Below, piece after piece: positions 7,405 to 15,879 of a stretch of 64,000 nt of DNA (the stretch's first letter is position 1; each line of letters opens with the position of its first letter). The stretch is from WHSW01 sp963767285. Lineage in GTDB: Bacteria; Actinomycetota; Thermoleophilia; Solirubrobacterales; 70-9. Made by a program: the position numbers and the translations under genes. The stretch lies in the NCBI GenBank assembly GCA_963767285.1, contig CAVYDJ010000002.1, positions 682,001 to 746,000 of the forward strand. The letters run 5' to 3'. The notes under the pieces were generated by a model that saw nothing but the letters and a program-made list of their open reading frames with translations, made no database searches and had not been told where the DNA came from.

Positions 7405-8601
7405 ATGGCCCTAGACACCGCGACGTACCAGGAAAAGACCGACGAGCAGGAGGCGATCACCGAGATGGTGCGCCAGTTCGCCGACAAGGAGATCCTCCCT
7501 CACGCCGAGGAGTACGACCACGAGGACAAGTTCCCCGAGCCCATCGTCGAGCAGATGAAGGAGCTCGGCCTGTTCGGAGTCACGATCCCCGAGGAATACG
7601 GCGGAATGGGGCTCGACCTGACGACCTACGCGATGATCGTCGAGGAGCTCTCGCGCGGTTGGATCTCGATCTCCGGCGTCGTGAACACCCACTTCATCGG
7701 CTCCTACCTGCTGATGAAGTTCGGGACCGACGAGCAGAAGGAGAAGTACTTGCCGAAGATGGCGACCGGCGAGCTTCGCGGCGCCTTCTCGCTGTCGGAG
7801 CCCGAGGTCGGCTCCGACGTGCAGGGGATCAAGTCGACCGCCAAGGAGGTCGACGGCGGCTGGGAGATCAACGGCCAGAAGATGTGGGTCACGAACGGCC
7901 TGCGCTCGGGGCTCGTCTTCGTGCTCGTCAAGACCGATCCGAAGGCCGACCCGCCCTACAAGGGAATGACCTGCTTCATCTGCGAGAAGGAGCCCGGCGA
8001 GTCCGAGGTTCCCGGGCTGAAGATCCCGCCGCAGATCAAGAAGATGGGCTACAAGGGCGTCGAGTCGACGGAGCTCGTCTTCGACGGCTTCAAGGTTGGC
8101 GACGAGCACATCCTCGGCGGCCGCGACGGCGTCGGCGAGGGCTTTCGCCAGATGATGGACGCCCTCGAGCTCGGCCGGGTCAACGTCGCCGCCCGCGGCG
8201 TCGGCGTCGCCCAGCGCTCGCTCGAGCTGGCGCTGCGCTACAGCCAGGAGCGCAAGACGTTCGGCAAGCCGATCGCCCAGCACCAGGCGATCACCTTCAA
8301 GCTCGCCGAGATGGGCACCAGGGTCGAGGCGGCGAGGCTGCTGACGATGAAGGCCGCGAGGATGAAGGACGCCGGCGAGCGCTCCGACATCGAGGCCGGG
8401 ATGGCGAAGCTCTTCGCCTCCGAGTCCGCGAAGGAGAACGCGGAGGAGTGCCTGCGCATCCACGGGGGCTACGGCTACTCGAAGGAGTACGAGATCGAGC
8501 GCATCTACCGCGACGCGCCGCTGCTGCTGATCGGCGAGGGCACCTCCGAGATCCAGAAGATGGTCATCGGCAAGAAGCTGCTGGAAAGGAACAAGATCTG
8601 A
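7405..8601 (+). CDS. Acyl-CoA dehydrogenase
   Basis: 398-residue FAD flavoenzyme introducing an alpha-beta double bond into an acyl-CoA. Family marks: GVTIPEEYGGMGLD, AFSLSEPEVGSDVQGIKSTA (FAD loop), KMWVTNGLRSG, QERKTFGKPIAQHQAI, and the C-terminal IYRDAPLLLIGEGTSEIQ, where the Glu of GEGT aligns with the catalytic base of medium-chain enzymes. ATG 7405 follows an ACAGGAG ribosome-binding site. Because ethylmalonyl-CoA pathway enzymes lie nearby, methylsuccinyl-CoA dehydrogenase is one candidate role, but short-chain fatty acyl-CoA oxidation is equally possible from sequence alone. Two SCP2-like genes follow directly. Confidence 0.92.
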   Translation: MALDTATYQEKTDEQEAITEMVRQFADKEILPHAEEYDHEDKFPEPIVEQMKELGLFGVTIPEEYGGMGLDLTTYAMIVEELSRGWISISGVVNTHFIGSYLLMKFGTDEQKEKYLPKMATGELRGAFSLSEPEVGSDVQGIKSTAKEVDGGWEINGQKMWVTNGLRSGLVFVLVKTDPKADPPYKGMTCFICEKEPGESEVPGLKIPPQIKKMGYKGVESTELVFDGFKVGDEHILGGRDGVGEGFRQMMDALELGRVNVAARGVGVAQRSLELALRYSQERKTFGKPIAQHQAITFKLAEMGTRVEAARLLTMKAARMKDAGERSDIEAGMAKLFASESAKENAEECLRIHGGYGYSKEYEIERIYRDAPLLLIGEGTSEIQKMVIGKKLLERNKI

Positions 8602-8966
8602 GCGCCTCGACCCCCGAGCTGATCAAGCAGGCCGTCGAGGGCCTGCAGGCCGAGGTCCCGGCGCTGGCGAAGCTGAAGCTCGTCGTCGGGCTCGAGCTGC
8701 GCGGGCGCGGCGACGTGCAGCTCTACCGGGTCGAGGTCCCGGGGCCGAAGATCTCGAAGGGGATGGGCGACGACGAGCGGCTGCACGTGTCGATCCCGCG
8801 GTCGCACTTCAACGAGCTCGCCGCCGACGGCAAGGCGAAGCACTGGCACGAGGCGTACGACCTCGGCCACGTCAAGGTCGAGGGCGATCCGAACATCCAG
8901 AAGCTCGTCGGCCAGGTGATCGCTCACGCGGAGGCCCGCGCCGGGCTGCGGCGCGCCCGCTCCTAG
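8598..8966 (+). CDS. SCP2-like small protein 1 (probable CTG start)
   Basis: About 122 residues, paralogous to the next gene (ELI-x3-V-x2-Q-x-EVPALA-x-LKLV, then VEVPGP, and C-terminal GHVKVEGDPNIQKLVGQ). The strand pattern and the terminal G-x-L/V-K-V-x-GD motif recall SCP2 sterol-carrier domains, implying lipid or acyl-CoA binding. Alignment with the paralogue puts the N-terminus at the CTG at 8598, which overlaps the dehydrogenase stop as CTGA and is preceded by GGAAAGGA at 8583-8590. No ATG, GTG or TTG lies in a suitable place. Translational coupling to the dehydrogenase is likely. Confidence 0.65.
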   Translation: MSASTPELIKQAVEGLQAEVPALAKLKLVVGLELRGRGDVQLYRVEVPGPKISKGMGDDERLHVSIPRSHFNELAADGKAKHWHEAYDLGHVKVEGDPNIQKLVGQVIAHAEARAGLRRARS

Positions 8967-8970
8967 CGAC

Positions 8971-9321
8971 GTGGCCGCGACCAGCGAGCTGATCGTCGCC
9001 GCCGTGCAGCGGGTGCAGGGCGAGGTGCCGGCGCTCGCCAACCTGAAGCTGGTCCTCTCGCTCGAGCTCACCTCGGGCGGGCTGATGGGGCCCGGCAAGT
9101 CCGAGGCCTTCCGGATCGAGGTGCCCGGGCCGCAGGTGACCGCGGGCGAGGGCGACGACGCGCGCATCACCCTGAGCGTCCCGAAGGCGATGTTCACGCT
9201 GCTCGCCGAGGAGGGGGGAGTCGCCGACTGGCGCGAGGCCTTCCACTACGGCCACCTCAAGGTCGGCGGCGACGCGCGGGTCAAGAGCCTGCTCGGCAAG
9301 GCGATCCGCGCGTCCACGTAG
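8971..9321 (+). CDS. SCP2-like small protein 2
   Basis: 116 residues starting at GTG 8971, 4 bp after the stop of its paralogue. It shares ELIVAAVQRVQGEVPALANL, EVPGP, strand ITLSVPKAMFTLLAEE, and the final HYGHLKVGGDARVKSLLGKAI, the SCP2-like signature. It is probably a cytosolic lipid- or acyl-CoA-binding protein working with the acyl-CoA dehydrogenase upstream; that function is inferred from context. The tandem pair looks like an old duplication, since the DNA has diverged clearly. Its TAG overlaps the next gene's GTG by one base. Confidence 0.65.
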   Translation: MAATSELIVAAVQRVQGEVPALANLKLVLSLELTSGGLMGPGKSEAFRIEVPGPQVTAGEGDDARITLSVPKAMFTLLAEEGGVADWREAFHYGHLKVGGDARVKSLLGKAIRAST

Positions 9322-10352
9322 TGCTCGCCAGGCGCCGCGCCGCCTCGCAGCTCATGCACCGCCCGGCCGCGGTGCGCGATCCGGTGGACGTGGTGCGGCT
9401 TGCGGGCCCCATGCAGGCTCAGGAGCCGCGGGCGGCGCGACTCGCCTTCCGCGCCCGGGCGCGGGGGCTGACCGCGGCCGACATCGACCGGGCCCGAACG
9501 GAGGAGCGCTCGCTGTTGCGCGCCTGGTGTATGCGCAGGACGGTTCACCTGTTCCCGGCCGAGGACGCCAGCTGGATCCTGCCGCTGTTCGCCCCGATCA
9601 TCGTCCGCTGGTCGCGCAAGCGGCTCGCCGACTTCGGTCTCGACCGCCGCGGGCAAGACCGGGCGCTGAAGCTGCTCCACGACGCGGTCGGCGCCGATGG
9701 TCCACTGACAAGGCCCGAGCTGGGGGAGCGGCTGGAGCGGGCCGGCTTCGAGACCGGTCAGGAGTTCAAGGTGCACCTGTGGCTACTGGCGACGCTCGAC
9801 GGGAGCCTGTGTCTGGGGCCGGACCGCGGCGGCCAGACCTGCCTGGTGCGCACGGAGGACTGGCTCGGTCCGCTCGAGCCGCGGCCTCGCGACGAGTCGC
9901 TGGCGGAGCTCGCACGCCGCTACCTGCGGGCGTACGGGCCCGCGGACGAGCGGGACATGGCGCGCTGGGCCGGCCTGCCGCTGCGCGATACCAAGCTCGC
10001 GTTCGGGAGGATTGCCGCCGAACTCCGCCGCCCCGCCCGCGCCGCGCCTGCACCGGTCGTGCGGCTGCTGGGCGCCTATGACAACTACAACCTCGGCTAC
10101 GTCGACCGCTCGTTCGCGATCGAGCCCGAGCACCAGCGGAAGGTCAACCCCGGCGGGGGGATCATCCGCCCCGCCGTCATCGTCGACGGGCGCATCGTCG
10201 GCACGTGGTCGTCCAAGCGCGCGGGCAAGCGGCTGGCTGTCACGATCGAGCCATTCGCCATGCTCGCGCCCGAGATCACCGCGGCGATCGAGGCGGAGGT
10301 CGAGGACCTGGGTCGCTTCGAGGGGCTCGTCGCTACGATCCCGCGCCCATGA
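9321..10352 (+). CDS. Winged-helix AlkZ/YcaQ-type DNA glycosylase-like protein
   Basis: 343 residues of the HTH_42/AlkZ family: N-terminal HRPAAVRDPVDVVRLAGPMQAQEPRAARL, RAWCMRRTVHLFPAEDASW, and C-terminal LGAYDNYNLGY and KRAGKRLAVTIEPF. In characterised AlkZ the catalytic motif is QxQ; here Q32-A-Q34 sits at the equivalent place. Members unhook interstrand crosslinks or remove bulky alkyl lesions, often as self-resistance to genotoxic natural products. No biosynthetic cluster is visible, so a general repair role is more likely. GTG 9321 overlaps the previous stop and its own TGA overlaps the next ATG, placing it in the same operon as 7405-10894. Confidence 0.75.
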   Translation: MLARRRAASQLMHRPAAVRDPVDVVRLAGPMQAQEPRAARLAFRARARGLTAADIDRARTEERSLLRAWCMRRTVHLFPAEDASWILPLFAPIIVRWSRKRLADFGLDRRGQDRALKLLHDAVGADGPLTRPELGERLERAGFETGQEFKVHLWLLATLDGSLCLGPDRGGQTCLVRTEDWLGPLEPRPRDESLAELARRYLRAYGPADERDMARWAGLPLRDTKLAFGRIAAELRRPARAAPAPVVRLLGAYDNYNLGYVDRSFAIEPEHQRKVNPGGGIIRPAVIVDGRIVGTWSSKRAGKRLAVTIEPFAMLAPEITAAIEAEVEDLGRFEGLVATIPRP

Positions 10353-10894
10353 ACGACTCAGAACACACTCTGTCAACCGACCAGGCCGAGCGCGAGGCGT
10401 CCGGCGCCCACGCCTATGGCCGCTACCTCGAGGAGTTCGAGGAGGGCGCCGTCTACAAGCACTGGCCCGCGAAGACGGTGACCGAGGCCGACGACCACCT
10501 CTTCTGCCTGATCACGATGAACCACCACCCGCTGCACATCAACGACGTCTACGCGTCCCAGTCGCAGCAGGGACAGAACGTCGTCGTCGGCCCGCTCGTC
10601 TACTCGCTGGCCGTCGGGATGACCGTCTCCGACGTCTCCGGCAAGGCGATCGCCAACCTCGCGACCGAGGAGCTCAGCCACCCGAACCCGGTCTTCCACG
10701 GCGACACGCTCTACTGCGAGTCCGAGGTGCTGGAGGTCCGCGCGTCCGAGTCGAAGCCCGACCGCGGGATCGTCAAGGTCCACACGCGTGTCTTCAAGCA
10801 GGACAACACCCTGGTCGCCGAGTTCAAGCGCACCGTCCTGATCCCCAAGCGCCCGAACGGCAACCCCGCCACGGGCGAGGGCGACGTCGACTAG
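10349..10894 (+). CDS. MaoC-family acyl-CoA hydratase (mesaconyl-CoA hydratase candidate)
   Basis: 181-residue single-hotdog hydratase. HWPAKTVTEADDHLFCLIT followed by MNHHPLHIND is the MaoC active-site stretch (Asp, then N-x-x-P-x-H). VVGPLVYSLAVGM and SHPNPVFHGDTLYCESEVLE complete the fold. It reversibly hydrates an enoyl-CoA. ATG 10349 overlaps the upstream stop (ATGA). Single-hotdog MaoC genes of this type accompany malyl-CoA lyase, MeaA-type mutase and Ccr in other actinobacteria as far as I recall, so it is the best window candidate for mesaconyl-CoA hydration; general beta-oxidation is the alternative. Confidence 0.8.
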   Translation: MNDSEHTLSTDQAEREASGAHAYGRYLEEFEEGAVYKHWPAKTVTEADDHLFCLITMNHHPLHINDVYASQSQQGQNVVVGPLVYSLAVGMTVSDVSGKAIANLATEELSHPNPVFHGDTLYCESEVLEVRASESKPDRGIVKVHTRVFKQDNTLVAEFKRTVLIPKRPNGNPATGEGDVD

Positions 10895-10898
10895 GCCC

Positions 10899-12042
10899 GT
10901 GATCGCGCGGGCGGGCGCCGCGCTCGGCGTACTCGCCGCGATCTGCGCGGCTGCGTCTCTGCACGGGGCGCCCGCGGTTGCCCAGGACGGTCCCTGCCTG
11001 GGCGCCACCGAGGCGGCCGGCGTGGTCGCCGAGCCGGGGCCGAAGCTGCGCTTCGGGATCAACCCGGCCGGGACCGCCGGCGCGCTCGGGCCGCCGGTCG
11101 AGCCGGTGCCCGGACTCGCCGGGCAAGACGCGCGAGGCGCTGCGGATGCTCGAGCCCGGCGGCGGCGCGCCCTTCTACATCCGCCTCAACCGCTTCTTCT
11201 GGTCGCTGGGCCCGCCCGGCATCCGCCACTTCATGAAGCTGACCGAGCGCTACGCCCGGCGCGGGTACCTGATCGAGCTGCAGCTGCGCTACCACCCGCG
11301 GCCCGAGCAGGAGGGCAACATCGACGCATGGGTGCGGTTCGTGGAGCGGGTGGTGCGCAAGTTCGGCGCCAACCCGAGCGTGCGCGCGCTGCAGGTCACC
11401 AACGAGGTCAACTTCTTCCCGGTCGCCCCAGACGCCTCCGACAGCTACTACGCCGGGGCGCGCGAGGCGCTCGTGCATGGTGTGATCGCGGCGAAGGCCG
11501 AGGCGGTGCGACTCGGCCACGACCAGCTCAAGATCGGCTTCAACTGGGCCTACCGCACCGACCCCGACCGCGAGCGCTCGTTCTGGACCGAGATCGGCGC
11601 GCTCGGTGGCGAGCCGTTCGTGCGGGCGCTCGACTGGGTCGGCCTGGACGCCTACCCCGGAACCGTGTTCCCGCCGGTCGAGGCGCCGGGGGGATATCGC
11701 GACGGGATGGTCAACGCGCTGAGCGTGCTGCGGGAGTGCTACCTGCCGATTGCCGGGATCGGCGATTCCGTGCCGATCAAGGTCGAGGAGAACGGCTACC
11801 CGACGCTCGAGCCGGCGCGCAGCTACGAGACCCAGGTACAGGCGATGCGTGAGATGGTCGGCGCCGTGGACGAGTTCCGCGGCACCTACAACGTCACCGA
11901 CTACCGCTGGTTCGACCTCCGCGACCACCGGACGAGCTCGGCCAACTTCCAGCAGCAGTACGGGATCCTGCGCGACGACTACACGCCCAAGCCGGCGTTC
12001 GCCGTCTACGGCGAGCTGATCGACGCGCTGACCCGGCGATGA
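10899..12042 (+). CDS. Exported clan GH-A-like glycoside hydrolase, frameshifted near 11100
   Basis: GTG 10899 opens a signal peptide (MIARAGAALGVLAAICAAAS, cleavage near AVAQDG). This frame carries sensible mature sequence to about 11100, then the rest continues in the next frame to the stop at 12042 (about 381 residues in total). The second part has TIM-barrel glycosidase marks: LQVTNEVNF with NE as acid/base, LDWVGLDAYPG, and VKVEENGYPT-like IKVEENGYPT with the nucleophile Glu. Substrate unknown, probably a polysaccharide outside the cell. The frame change lies between about 11095 and 11130; whether it is a real mutation or an assembly error cannot be told. It overlaps the lipoprotein phosphoesterase start by ATGA. 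Confidence 0.65.
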
Positions 12043-13142
12043 GAAGTGTCCTCGTCGCGCTGGCGGTGACGGCCACGCTGATCGCGGGCTGTGGCGGCGA
12101 CTCCTCCGAGGGCGAGTCCGACCCGCCCGCGATCGGGCACGTGTTCACGATCGTGCTCGAGAACAAGGACTACAGGGTCACCTTCGGCAAGGACCCGCCG
12201 GCGCGCTACCTCGCAGAGGCCCTGCCCGCGAAAGGCCAGCTGCTCACGCGCTACTACGGGACCAGCCGCCCGAGCCTCGGCAACTACATCGCGATGATCA
12301 GCGGCCAGGCGGTCAACGACACGGTTCAGCGGAGCTGTCCGCGTTTTGTCGACTTCCAGCTCCAGCGCGTGGGGGCCTACGACCAGGCGATCGGCAGCGG
12401 CTGCGTCTATCCGCAGAAGGTGGTCACGCTGGCCGATCAGCTCGAGGCGGCCGCCCTGGACTGGCGCGGCTATATGGAGTCGATGGGCGAGGATCCGGCC
12501 CGCGACGGCGGGACGAACTGCGCGCATCCGCGGATCGGCGCCCGGGACCTGACCCAGGAGGCCGCGCCGAACGACCAGTACGCGCTCCGCCACAACCCGT
12601 TCGTCTACTTCCACTCGATCATCGATGACAAGATCGGCTGCGCCGAGCGGGTCGTCAACCTGAGCGCGCTCGAGCGGGATCTGCGCACCGTCGCGACGAC
12701 GCCGAACTTCGCCTACATCGTGCCCGACCTGTGCAGCGACGGCCACGACGACCCGTGCGCGGACCCGGCGCAACCCGGGGGCTACGCGGGGATCGACGCC
12801 TTCCTGCGGTTCTGGGTGCCGCGGATCCTGCGCTCGCCGGCCTTCGGGGAGGACGGCCTGCTGATCATCACCTTCGACGAGTCGGAGGCCGACGCGTCGG
12901 CCTGTTGCTTCGTGGCGGACGGCCCCAACGTCAAGCGCCAGGGCGGATACGGCCCGGGCGGGGGACGCATCGGCGCGGTGCTGATCTCGCCGTTCATCGA
13001 GCCGGGCACGGTCAACGACGAGCCCTACAACCATTACGACTACCTGCGCACGGTCGAGGACATCTTCAGCCTCGGGCACCTCGGCTACGCCGCCCACGAG
13101 GACGTGCGTGGCTTCGGCGCCGACGTCTTCGGCGACAACTAA
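12039..13142 (+). CDS. Lipoprotein of the phosphoesterase / acid phosphatase-phospholipase C family
   Basis: 367 residues with a lipobox (LIAGCGGDSS) after a short hydrophobic stretch, so anchored outside the membrane. The body follows the phosphoesterase (PF04185-type) pattern: HVFTIVLENKDY at the first metal strand, GTSRPSLGNYIAMISGQ, PNFAYIVPDLCSDGHDD, LLIITFDESEADA, ISPFIEPGTVNDEPYNHYDYLRTVEDIF. Members hydrolyse phospholipids or phosphomonoesters. Cysteine-rich, suggesting disulfides. Translationally coupled to the glycosidase upstream, so the two may share a scavenging role. Converges on the LLM oxidoreductase with 7 bp between. Confidence 0.82.
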   Translation: MRSVLVALAVTATLIAGCGGDSSEGESDPPAIGHVFTIVLENKDYRVTFGKDPPARYLAEALPAKGQLLTRYYGTSRPSLGNYIAMISGQAVNDTVQRSCPRFVDFQLQRVGAYDQAIGSGCVYPQKVVTLADQLEAAALDWRGYMESMGEDPARDGGTNCAHPRIGARDLTQEAAPNDQYALRHNPFVYFHSIIDDKIGCAERVVNLSALERDLRTVATTPNFAYIVPDLCSDGHDDPCADPAQPGGYAGIDAFLRFWVPRILRSPAFGEDGLLIITFDESEADASACCFVADGPNVKRQGGYGPGGGRIGAVLISPFIEPGTVNDEPYNHYDYLRTVEDIFSLGHLGYAAHEDVRGFGADVFGDN

Positions 13143-13149
13143 CCCCGCG

Positions 13150-14139
13150 CTAGATCAGCTCGGCGACCGCTTCGATTGCGGCGTCGAAGTCGGTGCCGGG
13201 GAGGCCGCCGATCCCCGGCGAGGTCACCCCGGCGTCCTGGTAGCGGCGCACCGCCGCGTGCAGCTCGTCCCTGCCTCCGATCCCGGCGAGCTCGCCGAGC
13301 ATCCGGTCGGAGATCCCGGCCTTCGCCTTCTCGACGTCGCCCTCCGCCATGCCCGCGTCGAACGCCGCGATCTCCTCGGTGAAGCCCGAGGCTTCGAGCA
13401 TCGCCCGGTAGAAGGGCAGCGAGCAGTAGGTGACTAGCTCCTGTCGCAGCGCCGCCCGGGCCGCGTCGGGGTCGTCGGTGAGCGCGCTCGGGACCGCGGC
13501 GACGACGTCGTAGTCCTCGAAGGAGCGGCCCGACGCCTCGACGCCCTCCCGCAGAGCGGGGATGACCGTCGACTCGATGTACGACGGACAGCACAGCCAC
13601 AGCATCACCCCGTCGGCGAGCTTGCCGGCCAGCTTGATCATGTTGGGCGACAGCGCGGCGACGTAGATCGGCAGGTCGGCGCGCGCCTCGTAGCCCATGA
13701 AGGCGAACCTGGTCGGGAAGAACTCCGACTCGGGCGGTGACTCGCCGCGGAGGATCGCCCGCACCCCGTTCAGGTACTCGCGCATCTGGGAGACCGGCTT
13801 GGTGATCTTCTGCCCGTGCCAGTTCTCGACCGTCACCCGGTGCGAGACGCCGAGCCCGAGCACCATCCGGCCCTCCGAGTACTCGTCGATCGTCGCGGCG
13901 GTCTGCGCCATCGTCGCCGGCGTGCGGCTGAAGATCGGGACGACCCCGGTGCCGAGGCGGATCCGCTCGCTGGCCGCCGCGTAGGCCATCAGCACGGTGA
14001 GCGAGTCACGTCCGGCGATGTGGGTGGTGTAGGCGGCGTCGTAGCCGAGCCCGTCCGCGAGCTTCACCCGCTCCAACGTCGTGGCGAGCGAGCGACCCGG
14101 GGAGATGAAGGCGGAGATGCCGGCCACGGCTGGATTCAT
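13150..14139 (-). CDS. LLM-class F420-dependent oxidoreductase
   Basis: 329-residue luciferase-like TIM barrel. AGISAFISPGRSLATTLERVKLADGLGYD, RLGTGVVPIFSRTPATMAQTA and LGLGVSHRVTVENWHGQ are the F420-type signature of the luciferase-like monooxygenase family. It probably uses F420H2 to reduce or oxidise an unknown metabolite; full F420 biosynthesis lies 33-40 kb to the right. ATG 14139 is only 13 bp from the divergent SRPBCC gene, so their promoters must overlap. Confidence 0.85.
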   Translation of the reverse strand: MNPAVAGISAFISPGRSLATTLERVKLADGLGYDAAYTTHIAGRDSLTVLMAYAAASERIRLGTGVVPIFSRTPATMAQTAATIDEYSEGRMVLGLGVSHRVTVENWHGQKITKPVSQMREYLNGVRAILRGESPPESEFFPTRFAFMGYEARADLPIYVAALSPNMIKLAGKLADGVMLWLCCPSYIESTVIPALREGVEASGRSFEDYDVVAAVPSALTDDPDAARAALRQELVTYCSLPFYRAMLEASGFTEEIAAFDAGMAEGDVEKAKAGISDRMLGELAGIGGRDELHAAVRRYQDAGVTSPGIGGLPGTDFDAAIEAVAELI

Positions 14140-14152
14140 ATACGAATCCGCC

Positions 14153-14623
14153 GTGCATCAGGTCGAGCAGACGTCGGTGATCGGGCGCCCGGCGAGCGTC
14201 GTGTGGGACCACGCGATCACCGAGGAGGGGATCAACGACGAGCTGCGGCCCATCCTGAAGATGACGATGCCGGAGGGCCTGCGCGACAAGACGGTCGAGA
14301 CCGTGGAGGTCGGCGTTCCCCTCGGCCGCAGCTGGATCCTCCTCGGCGGGCTACTGCCGGTGGATTACGACGACCTCGCGCTCGCCGAGCTCGAGCCCGG
14401 CCGGCGCTTCCTGGAGCGCTCGCGAACGCTGAGCTTCTCCCTCTGGCAGCACGAGCGGATCGTTGAGCCGGAGGGGGAGGGGAGCTGCCGGGTCACCGAC
14501 CGACTCGGGTTCGAGCTCAAGCGCGGTGTCGCCTGGATCCCCGGCTTCGCCCGCGTGGCGGGCGCGGTGGTCGGCTTCCTGTTCCGCCACCGCCACCGGC
14601 GCATCGCGCGGTTTCACGGCTAG
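14153..14623 (+). CDS. SRPBCC (polyketide cyclase-like) protein
   Basis: 156 residues beginning GTG 14153 (MHQVEQTSVIGRPASVVWDHAI). The N-terminal strand plus VIGRPASVVWDH is the usual opening of START/SRPBCC ligand-binding proteins, and RVTDRLGFELKRG is the late strand pair. The last 25 residues are hydrophobic and basic (AGAVVGFLFRHRHRR), typical of ligand-binding helix-grip proteins. The ATG at 14081 was rejected because it would run into the divergent LLM gene. A HAD gene follows after 3 bp. Confidence 0.7.
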   Translation: MHQVEQTSVIGRPASVVWDHAITEEGINDELRPILKMTMPEGLRDKTVETVEVGVPLGRSWILLGGLLPVDYDDLALAELEPGRRFLERSRTLSFSLWQHERIVEPEGEGSCRVTDRLGFELKRGVAWIPGFARVAGAVVGFLFRHRHRRIARFHG

Positions 14624-14626
14624 CTC

Positions 14627-15280
14627 GTGGCGACTCCCGCGGCGGTCATCTTCGACAACGACGGGCTGCTGCTCGACACCGAGAAGGTGTGGACGCAGGG
14701 CGAGGCGGAGTTGTTCGCGCGCCGTGGGCGCGAGTTCACGCTCGCCCACAAACAGGAGCTGGTCGGCACCTCGGCCGCGGTCTGCGGCCGGCTGCTGGCC
14801 GGCTACCTCCACGAGTCGGGCCGGGAGCTCGAGCTGATCGCCGAGCTCGACGAGCTCGTCTTCGCCGGGCTCGGCCGGGGCGTCGAGCCGATGCCGGGGG
14901 CGCTCGACCTGGTCGCCCGCCTGCGCGAGCACGGCGTCCCGACCGCCGTGGTCTCGAACTCGCCCGCGCGGTTCATCGCCAGGGCGCTCAACGTCGTCGG
15001 GATCTCGAGCTCGTTCGACGCCGTGGTCAGCGGCCACGACGTCCGGGCGCCGAAGCCCGCGCCCGACGCCTATCTGGCGGCCGCCCGGCAACTCGGCCTC
15101 GACGCCGGTCCAGGCATCCTGGTGCTGGAGGACTCGCCGACCGGGGTCGCCGCCGGCCGGGCGGCGGGGATGACGGTCATCGGCGTCCCGTCGCTCCCGG
15201 GCGTGGAGCTCGACGAGGCGCACGAGGTGGTCTCGTCGCTCGCCGAGCCGGCGCTGCTCGCGCGGCTCGGCTTCGGTTAG
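14627..15280 (+). CDS. HAD-superfamily phosphatase/phosphomutase-like hydrolase
   Basis: 217 residues with the four HAD motifs: FDNDGLLLDTE (nucleophile and acid Asp), VVSNSPARF (motif II Ser), KPAPDAYLAAA (motif III Lys), and VLEDSPTGVAAGRAAGM (motif IV acid pair). A cap domain between motifs I and II marks subfamily IA, the beta-phosphoglucomutase/phosphoglycolate phosphatase group. Substrate not predictable. GTG 14627 lies 3 bp after the SRPBCC stop, so co-transcribed. Its stop overlaps the convergent gene at 15277. Confidence 0.85.
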   Translation: MATPAAVIFDNDGLLLDTEKVWTQGEAELFARRGREFTLAHKQELVGTSAAVCGRLLAGYLHESGRELELIAELDELVFAGLGRGVEPMPGALDLVARLREHGVPTAVVSNSPARFIARALNVVGISSSFDAVVSGHDVRAPKPAPDAYLAAARQLGLDAGPGILVLEDSPTGVAAGRAAGMTVIGVPSLPGVELDEAHEVVSSLAEPALLARLGFG

Positions 15281-15843
15281 TGCGCTTCGTCGGCCGCGTG
15301 GGCCGGCGGGCGGGACTCTTCCGCCAATGAGGTGAGCTCGAGCACGCCGCGGGAGGCGTCCTCGAGGACGTCGGTCGCCTCCTCGGCCGAGCGGGCGTAG
15401 AGCTCGACGAGCAGGTGGACGATGATGCGCTCCTCGTCGTGTTTGTGGAAGCGCACGTGGGTGAAGAACTCGCGGGTGCCCGGGTCGCCGAACGCGGCGT
15501 AGGTCAGGCTGTCCGCGGCCTCGGGTCCGGAGCAGGTCTCGACCGCGTCCTGGTCGACGGTGACGGTGCATGAGGCGACCCACGGGGTGCCGGCGACCAT
15601 CCGTTCCCAGCGCTCGTTGATCGGCACGACGCGCCCATCCTCGATCGTCAGGTGGGGCTGGTCGTGCATGCAGTCGAGGCACTGGACGACGGCCTCCTGG
15701 ATCTCCTCGACCCGCTCGGCGGTCTCGCCGGAGTCCGGGTCGACGCGGATGATCGCGTCGTAGTGGACCTGCGCTTCGAGTCGAGTCGACCAGCAGCGGT
15801 AGCAGCGCAGCCAGGCGGAGCGATCGCCGTTCATCTGCTCCAT
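15277..15843 (-). CDS. Hypothetical zinc-ribbon-like protein
   Basis: 188 residues with two CxxC pairs, CYRC near residue 14 and CLDC near residue 55, spaced as in a zinc ribbon, plus a later acidic body (LYARSAEEATDVLEDASRG). No family recognised. ATG 15843 is used; ATG 15834 in MNGDRSAW is an equally good start. It lies alone between the HAD gene and an acetyltransferase on the same strand 37 bp upstream. Confidence 0.6.
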   Translation of the reverse strand: MEQMNGDRSAWLRCYRCWSTRLEAQVHYDAIIRVDPDSGETAERVEEIQEAVVQCLDCMHDQPHLTIEDGRVVPINERWERMVAGTPWVASCTVTVDQDAVETCSGPEAADSLTYAAFGDPGTREFFTHVRFHKHDEERIIVHLLVELYARSAEEATDVLEDASRGVLELTSLAEESRPPAHAADEAH

Positions 15844-15879
15844 CCCCCTGAGGGTAGCGCCGGTAGACCGGCGCGTGGC

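Noticed and set aside
14081..14152. ATG 14081 as start of the SRPBCC protein
   Set aside because: It would overlap the divergent LLM gene and add residues unlike the family; GTG 14153 gives the usual N-terminus.
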